This document shows positions 59,988 through 64,000 of a stretch of 64,000 nucleotides of DNA, in pieces. Below the pieces are notes generated by a model. That model did no database searches, had not been told where the DNA came from, and saw only the letters and a list, made by a program, of their open reading frames with translations. The first letter of the stretch is position 1. Each line of letters opens with the position of its first letter. Origin of the DNA: an uncultured Porphyromonadaceae bacterium (GTDB lineage: Bacteria; Bacteroidota; Bacteroidia; Bacteroidales; Muribaculaceae); NCBI GenBank assembly GCA_902495075.1, contig CABUVO010000005.1, positions 1 through 64,000 of the forward strand, in the 5' to 3' direction. Both the position numbers and the translations under genes were made by a program.

Positions 59988-60049
59988 AATTAGAAGCAGA
60001 TATGGTCTTCGCCATTAAAACACATTAATTCAGGAGCATTAAGTTATTG

Positions 60050-60057
60050 CAAATTTA
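60050..60057 (-). promoter_or_regulatory. -7 box of the HAD-acetyltransferase gene
   Basis: CAAATTTA on + is TAAATTTG on minus, 63 nt before the ATG at 59987. It fits TAnnTTTG. Confidence 0.45.
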
Positions 60058-60221
60058 CAACAAATAATCGACATTCGATGTGACAAATGTTCTATCAGAG
60101 CATGAAAATCAACGCATAGCGAAGATTTTTCTTAAATATCCTCTCTTTTGTGCGAAATTATTACAAAATGCTGATACATACAAGCAAATCAGTATTTTCG
60201 CAACGATAGGGACACTCAAAT

Positions 60222-60266
60222 CCTACTAACCCCCTCGAATTTGGTAGGTTTAAAACTTAGATTGTA
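60222..60266 (-). pseudogene. KilA-N gene scrap
   Basis: CCCCTCGAATTTGGTAGGTT and neighbours match 58216-58260 of the intact gene with few changes. The minus frame reads YNLSFKPTKFEGVSR against YNPNFKPTEFEGFRR. Only about 45 bp remain, implying a second KilA-N gene or a rearrangement here. Apart from this scrap, 59988-60331 shows a -7 box and no gene. Confidence 0.6.
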
Positions 60267-60331
60267 ATGCTTGTGGGGAAGAACTATCAGATATGAGGAT
60301 TGTTCTAATAAGTAAGTAAAACATTAGAGTT

Positions 60332-61288
60332 ATGAATGAGGGAATTTCTAATAAGTTGAAACATTTCTGGCATGTTGTTTCGAATGTTCGTCCGATAGTG
60401 TGGATATGTTTGTATCTGTGTTTGATGCCTTTGTTCGCCCTTGTATATTATTGGATGCCCGACGGACAGTTTCGCATTCCTGAGAATGCCGGGACCGACT
60501 ATGGATCGTGGTTGTATTATAGCATAGTGACAATTACAACTCTCGGTTTTGGTGATTATACGCCGGCACATGGTTGGGCGCAGGCGGTAACAGCCATTGA
60601 GGTGATGTGTGGACTTGTTTTTCTCGGATTCTTTCTTAATTCTGTTGGATCGATGAAGTCGGAGATCGATGTCGAAACAGAAATCGAGAAGCAGCATCGT
60701 GTGCACCAGGCAACAGAATATGACAAGCTTATGAAGAATATTCCTGTTCTTCTACATAGGCTTAATATGTATCTCTCGTTTTGCTATGCCGTTACAACCC
60801 CTGTAAACAAGAGGGGAGCGGGAGGTCAGTATAATCAGGACTTCCGGTTTAATGACATGCACGATCTTTATCTTCCTTCCGGTTTGCCAACGGATTATTC
60901 ATCACGTCCGGCGGTCGAAGGATTGATGGTCTGTGCCTCAAACACAAGTCTATATCTTGATTCGTTGCAATCGCATGTTGATCTGACCTTGTGGCCAGAG
61001 ATGCTTGAAGATAGTTTCGCATTTGTGGCGGCATGTCAAATGTTTGTATCGGCAGACCTTCTAAAAGACTGGCCCGAGAAAGAGGTAAAGGAAAATTCTG
61101 CAACAACGGTAAATGAAGCGATAAAGAAGATTTCCGATGACATAGAAGCATGGAGCGGACCGGAAGAATCCGGCAAACGTTTTGATATGGCACCGGCGGT
61201 TGAGTTATATCATTTTATAAAGGAAACTGGGAAACTCGCCCGTAAGATAGAACTTGCGGCAACGAGTATCGCCTCTTCTGGTAAATGA
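60332..61288 (+). CDS. Two-TM potassium channel family protein
   Basis: 318 aa. TM1 (IVWICLYLCLMPLFALVYYW), pore loop with the selectivity filter TLGFGD (70-75) and TM2 (VTAIEVMCGLVFLGFFLNSV) form an Ion_trans_2 unit. The filter resembles GYGD/GFGD potassium filters. A long cytoplasmic C-terminal helical domain of about 200 residues does not match RCK/TrkA. It is followed after 14 nt by the DUF5119 lipoprotein gene. Confidence 0.88.
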   Translation: MNEGISNKLKHFWHVVSNVRPIVWICLYLCLMPLFALVYYWMPDGQFRIPENAGTDYGSWLYYSIVTITTLGFGDYTPAHGWAQAVTAIEVMCGLVFLGFFLNSVGSMKSEIDVETEIEKQHRVHQATEYDKLMKNIPVLLHRLNMYLSFCYAVTTPVNKRGAGGQYNQDFRFNDMHDLYLPSGLPTDYSSRPAVEGLMVCASNTSLYLDSLQSHVDLTLWPEMLEDSFAFVAACQMFVSADLLKDWPEKEVKENSATTVNEAIKKISDDIEAWSGPEESGKRFDMAPAVELYHFIKETGKLARKIELAATSIASSGK

Positions 61289-61302
61289 AAAGAGAATAGT
61301 TT

Positions 61303-62322
61303 GTGAAAAATCCTTTTATATCCATATTGGTTGTTTTATGTGTTATATGTCCCAGTGTTGCATTCACAGGATGCACTTGGATATATGATTACCCATGTTG
61401 TTGTGAATGTGGTGAAGGTGACAAACCTTTCGAAGTCTTCAGTGACTGGCATGATTGCCCGAATGCCGATCCGGGAGGCATGGCTTATATCTTTTTCCCT
61501 GTGTCGGGTGGTGAGCCTTGGCGTTTTGATTTCCCAGGTAAAGAGGGTGGTCCGGTGCTGCTTCCGGATGGAGAATTCCATGTTATGGCATTTAATGATG
61601 ACACATCCAATGTTTTGTTTGGAAATGAAGAAGATTATTCAGGGTTTTATTGTTATTGTAAGGAAACCGGACTGTATAATGGACTTGCATCTACACCGTC
61701 GGGTTCTCCTGTCGGTGCGACGATAACTGAAGACGGAGAGAAGGTTGTCTCACCTCCTGATGAAATGTGGGGAGAAAGTGTGGAATGGTTCTCTCTTGGT
61801 AATGATGGCGTGGCATATCGAAGGCATGGCGTTGATAAGGAAACGACATATGGGAAGCGGATTTTTTTCATTTATCCCCATATGCTCACTCCCCGTTACA
61901 GGTATGTTGCCACTGGAATCAAAAATCTTTCCGGAGTGGCACGCATGTGTGCTTCGCTGAGCGGGATGGCTCCAGGTCTTGTTCTCTCTTCCGGAAAACC
62001 TACGGGTGAACCGGCAACTTTGCCGGTTTCTGCCATTAAGACTAATGATGACGAAGTCGCGGGCACAATGTTTACCTTCGGTTCTTTGGCGAATGGCAAC
62101 GTTTTAAATAAACTGACACTTTACTTTTGGATGACAGACGGAAAAAAGTATAAATATGAATTTGATGTGTCGCGCCAGATTGCTGATGCTCCCGACAAGA
62201 TGAATGTTCTTATCACTGTCGGAAATATCGACCTGCCGGAATCCGGATCTCCATCGGGCGACGGAGCCTTCGATGTGACGGTTGACGGCTGGCAGACATA
62301 TATTATTGATATAAATTCTTGA
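61303..62322 (+). CDS. DUF5119-type lipoprotein
   Basis: 339 aa from a GTG. A lipoprotein signal (FISILVVLCVICPSVAFTGC) has its lipobox Cys near residue 24, followed by an unusual Cys-rich stretch (YPCCCECGEG). The body (PDGEFHVMAFNDDTSNVLFG and later YPHMLTPRYRYVATGIKNLS) follows DUF5119, a family found next to fimbrillin genes in Bacteroidales; it may be an anchor or minor pilus component. It ends 28 nt before the fimbrillin gene. Confidence 0.8.
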   Translation: MKNPFISILVVLCVICPSVAFTGCTWIYDYPCCCECGEGDKPFEVFSDWHDCPNADPGGMAYIFFPVSGGEPWRFDFPGKEGGPVLLPDGEFHVMAFNDDTSNVLFGNEEDYSGFYCYCKETGLYNGLASTPSGSPVGATITEDGEKVVSPPDEMWGESVEWFSLGNDGVAYRRHGVDKETTYGKRIFFIYPHMLTPRYRYVATGIKNLSGVARMCASLSGMAPGLVLSSGKPTGEPATLPVSAIKTNDDEVAGTMFTFGSLANGNVLNKLTLYFWMTDGKKYKYEFDVSRQIADAPDKMNVLITVGNIDLPESGSPSGDGAFDVTVDGWQTYIIDINS

Positions 62323-62350
62323 TTAATAAACAAATAAATAAAGCAATACT

Positions 62351-63391
62351 ATGAAAGCATTATCTTTAGTTTTAGCATCTGTTGTCGGAGCGGTAGTTGT
62401 GTGCTCTTGTTCTGACCCGGAACCTATTGTTGAGCAGGATACCGGAAAGGCTATAAGTTTTGGCGCTCTTGTACCGAATGCCACGCGTTCAACAGCTACT
62501 ACAACCGCTACGATCAATAGTTTTCGGGTTTATGCCTTTACCGCGGGCAAGCCTTATATGGAAAATGTCACGGTGAGTCGTGACGGTGCCACATGGTCAT
62601 ACTCTCCCGTGATGTATTGGCCTGAAACGCCGGTTAATTTTTATGCATATAGTCCCGATATATCGGTTTCTCCCTCGGAAGAGCCTTCGGGGCTGAATAC
62701 TATTGTCAACTATAGCAATCAGGGCGACACTGATTTCCTTTACGCTGTCAGTGTCGGGCAGGTTGCGAAATCAACTCCTGTCATGATGAATTTCCGGCAT
62801 GCCATGTCGAAGGTGAATGTAAACTTGAGCAGTTCAAATTCAATGATAACCGTGAAAGTGTATCATGTGTCGCTACTTGATGTCAAGCACAAGGGTTCAT
62901 TCACGTTCCCATCAACTTCTACAACTTCCGGTTCGCAACAGGGAGTTGGATATTGGAGCAATTTAAACTCCCCGATTGATATACTTACGTTTTATTCTTT
63001 CTCAGCGGATGAGGCGTTGACATTGACCAATACTCCGGTTGATGTTACGGAAAAGAATCTTGAGATTGATTATATGTTGCCACAGCCACTGGATAATGTA
63101 GATTTTAATGGGAACGAATTTACAGGAAATGCTATTCAGATAGATTGTGAGATTTTCGATGCGGCATCAGGTTCCAAGATATGGCCAAGACAAGACACGC
63201 CGGACTATTTGCTTGTGCCTCATACATCATGTGGGCGTTTAATATATCCGCTCACGACCTCGGATCTGACCGAATGGAAAATCGGATGCTCTTATATCTA
63301 TAATATAAAGATAGATAATCCTAATGTATTGAAACCCATTGACTTCAATGTTACGGTAGATGAATTCAATATTGACAATATTAGTCAGTAA
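62351..63391 (+). CDS. Fimbrillin (Mfa/FimA-type) lipoprotein
   Basis: 346 aa. Lipoprotein signal ends VVVCSCSDPE. Fimbrillin blocks: ATRSTATTT (a possible Arg-gingipain-like cleavage site after Arg about 46), INSFRVYAFTAG, WSYSPVMYWPETPVNFYAYS, MMNFRHAMSKVNVNLSSS. Such proteins form type V pili by donor-strand exchange after processing. With the DUF5119 gene it forms a small adhesin/pilus locus. A 12-bp bidirectional terminator follows. Confidence 0.9.
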   Translation: MKALSLVLASVVGAVVVCSCSDPEPIVEQDTGKAISFGALVPNATRSTATTTATINSFRVYAFTAGKPYMENVTVSRDGATWSYSPVMYWPETPVNFYAYSPDISVSPSEEPSGLNTIVNYSNQGDTDFLYAVSVGQVAKSTPVMMNFRHAMSKVNVNLSSSNSMITVKVYHVSLLDVKHKGSFTFPSTSTTSGSQQGVGYWSNLNSPIDILTFYSFSADEALTLTNTPVDVTEKNLEIDYMLPQPLDNVDFNGNEFTGNAIQIDCEIFDAASGSKIWPRQDTPDYLLVPHTSCGRLIYPLTTSDLTEWKIGCSYIYNIKIDNPNVLKPIDFNVTVDEFNIDNISQ

Positions 63392-63413
63392 TCTAAATAG
63401 ATAAGTAAGTAAT

Positions 63414-63444
63414 AAAAACGCCGGGCAAATGTCCCGGCGTTTTT
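63414..63444. terminator. Bidirectional terminator after the fimbrillin gene
   Basis: AAAAACGCCGGG (63414-63425) and CCCGGCGTTTTT (63433-63444) form a perfect 12-bp stem with A/T runs on both sides, between convergent genes. Confidence 0.92.
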
Positions 63445-63453
63445 AATATCTAT

Positions 63454-63939
63454 TTAGATGTATTTTTTAAGTTCATCGCAAGCATCCTCCAGCAGGTTTA
63501 GTACAATCTCAAAACCGGCGGCTCCCTCCCAGTAAGGATCCGGCACTGAATCGGCTTCGGGATAATGAACGGCGAAATCACTCATTCTTGCAATCTTCTT
63601 TTCAGCATCAAGAGTTGGAGCTGCTTCGTGAAGATTGTCGATATTTTGGTCGTCCATTCCTAAAATAAGATCGAAATAATCGAAATCAGAAGGACGGATT
63701 ACGCGGCTGTGATGTTCAAGTCTGAGACCTCTTGCGAACGCGGCATGACGCATTCTGCGATCGGGAAGATCTCCTGCATGACCTCCATAAAAACCGGCAG
63801 AGTCAAGTTCCGGACGGAGCGATGCGGGCAGATCTTTTGTGATGTGGCGCATAATTCCTTCAGCCGCAGGACTTCTGCAAATGTTGCCGAGACACACAAA
63901 CAGTATTCTTACAGGTCTGTCTTCAGCATCAGCCTGCAT
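63454..63939 (-). CDS. Low-molecular-weight protein tyrosine phosphatase
   Basis: 161 aa from ATG 63939. The P-loop VCLGNICRSPAAEG gives the catalytic Cys16 and Arg22, and VPDPYWEG holds the general-acid Asp. The family removes phosphate from protein tyrosines, in many bacteria controlling capsule or exopolysaccharide kinases. The reading frame stays open upstream of the ATG to the window edge (GEASLNAVKRAR...), so the protein could be longer or the ATG could be internal to a larger gene. Confidence 0.92.
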   Translation of the reverse strand: MQADAEDRPVRILFVCLGNICRSPAAEGIMRHITKDLPASLRPELDSAGFYGGHAGDLPDRRMRHAAFARGLRLEHHSRVIRPSDFDYFDLILGMDDQNIDNLHEAAPTLDAEKKIARMSDFAVHYPEADSVPDPYWEGAAGFEIVLNLLEDACDELKKYI

Positions 63940-64000
63940 TCGGGCTCTCTTGACTGCATTAAGACTTGCCTCACCCGGCTTTTCTCTATATATCTTTTCC

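Noticed and set aside
1..64000. CRISPR arrays, tRNA or rRNA genes
   Set aside because: No regularly spaced direct repeats, no cloverleaf-like CCA-end regions and no rRNA signatures were seen by reading.

Overview
The window looks like a chromosome segment from a gut Bacteroidota, order Bacteroidales, most likely Muribaculaceae-like; this is inference, since no 16S is present. Supporting signs are the -7 boxes of the form TAnnTTTG upstream of many genes, a SusC/SusD pair under an ECF sigma/FecR switch, fimbrillin-type and DUF5119 lipoproteins, BspA-like LRR protein, and C-terminal SIMG...PGIYI-type tails. No rRNA, tRNA, CRISPR array or transposase gene was seen.

Layout. 1-2484: secreted NUC1 nuclease and mnmE. 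2485-10154: a co-directional, visibly AT-rich defence island: MutH/Sau3AI-like restriction enzyme with a structured leader, C5 methyltransferase, EVE-like/HNH nuclease, a 29-aa coupled ORF, an AlbA_2 (Schlafen-type) protein, an unrecognised 498-aa protein, and AbiH. 10147-16436: Fic/RhuM zone: three broken gene pieces, a PH-domain membrane protein, a winged-helix Fic protein whose motif histidine is Gln, a 510-aa unknown, two diverged copies of a 165-bp promoter module, and RhuM. 16456-32241: mixed chromosomal genes: alcohol dehydrogenase, Rnl2-like RNA ligase, a small Cys-containing peptide with its own promoter and terminator, an HTH-DUF3990-DUF3791 toxin-antitoxin-like operon, HAD phosphatase, MFS, ferredoxin/DUF4405/Vsr, PerR-rubrerythrin, BioB, LrgAB. 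32376-53635: a polysaccharide utilisation locus (ECF sigma, FecR, SusC, SusD, LRR protein, MBL lipoprotein, GH3, SGNH esterase, GH29, GH95, AraC, GH2) that points to a fucosylated, beta-linked glycan. 53579-63939: YfcE phosphodiesterase, a 445-bp foldback element, BlaI/BlaR1-like pair with two operators, a KilA-N three-gene operon, a phosphatase-acetyltransferase fusion, a K+ channel, fimbrillin-type lipoproteins and an LMW protein tyrosine phosphatase.

How it fits together. The defence island genes overlap by 4-8 nt or sit 20-51 nt apart, so one transcript could make all of them. The PUL has both an ECF/anti-sigma switch and a local AraC regulator next to the fucosidases. Several short palindromic elements (185-bp element with perfect 20-bp ends, related hairpins, 445-bp foldback) occupy intergenic gaps. 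The most promising undescribed items are the pseudoknot-like leader of the restriction operon, the unknown/AbiH gene pair, the Fic debris field, the small Cys peptide unit and the KilA-N operon.
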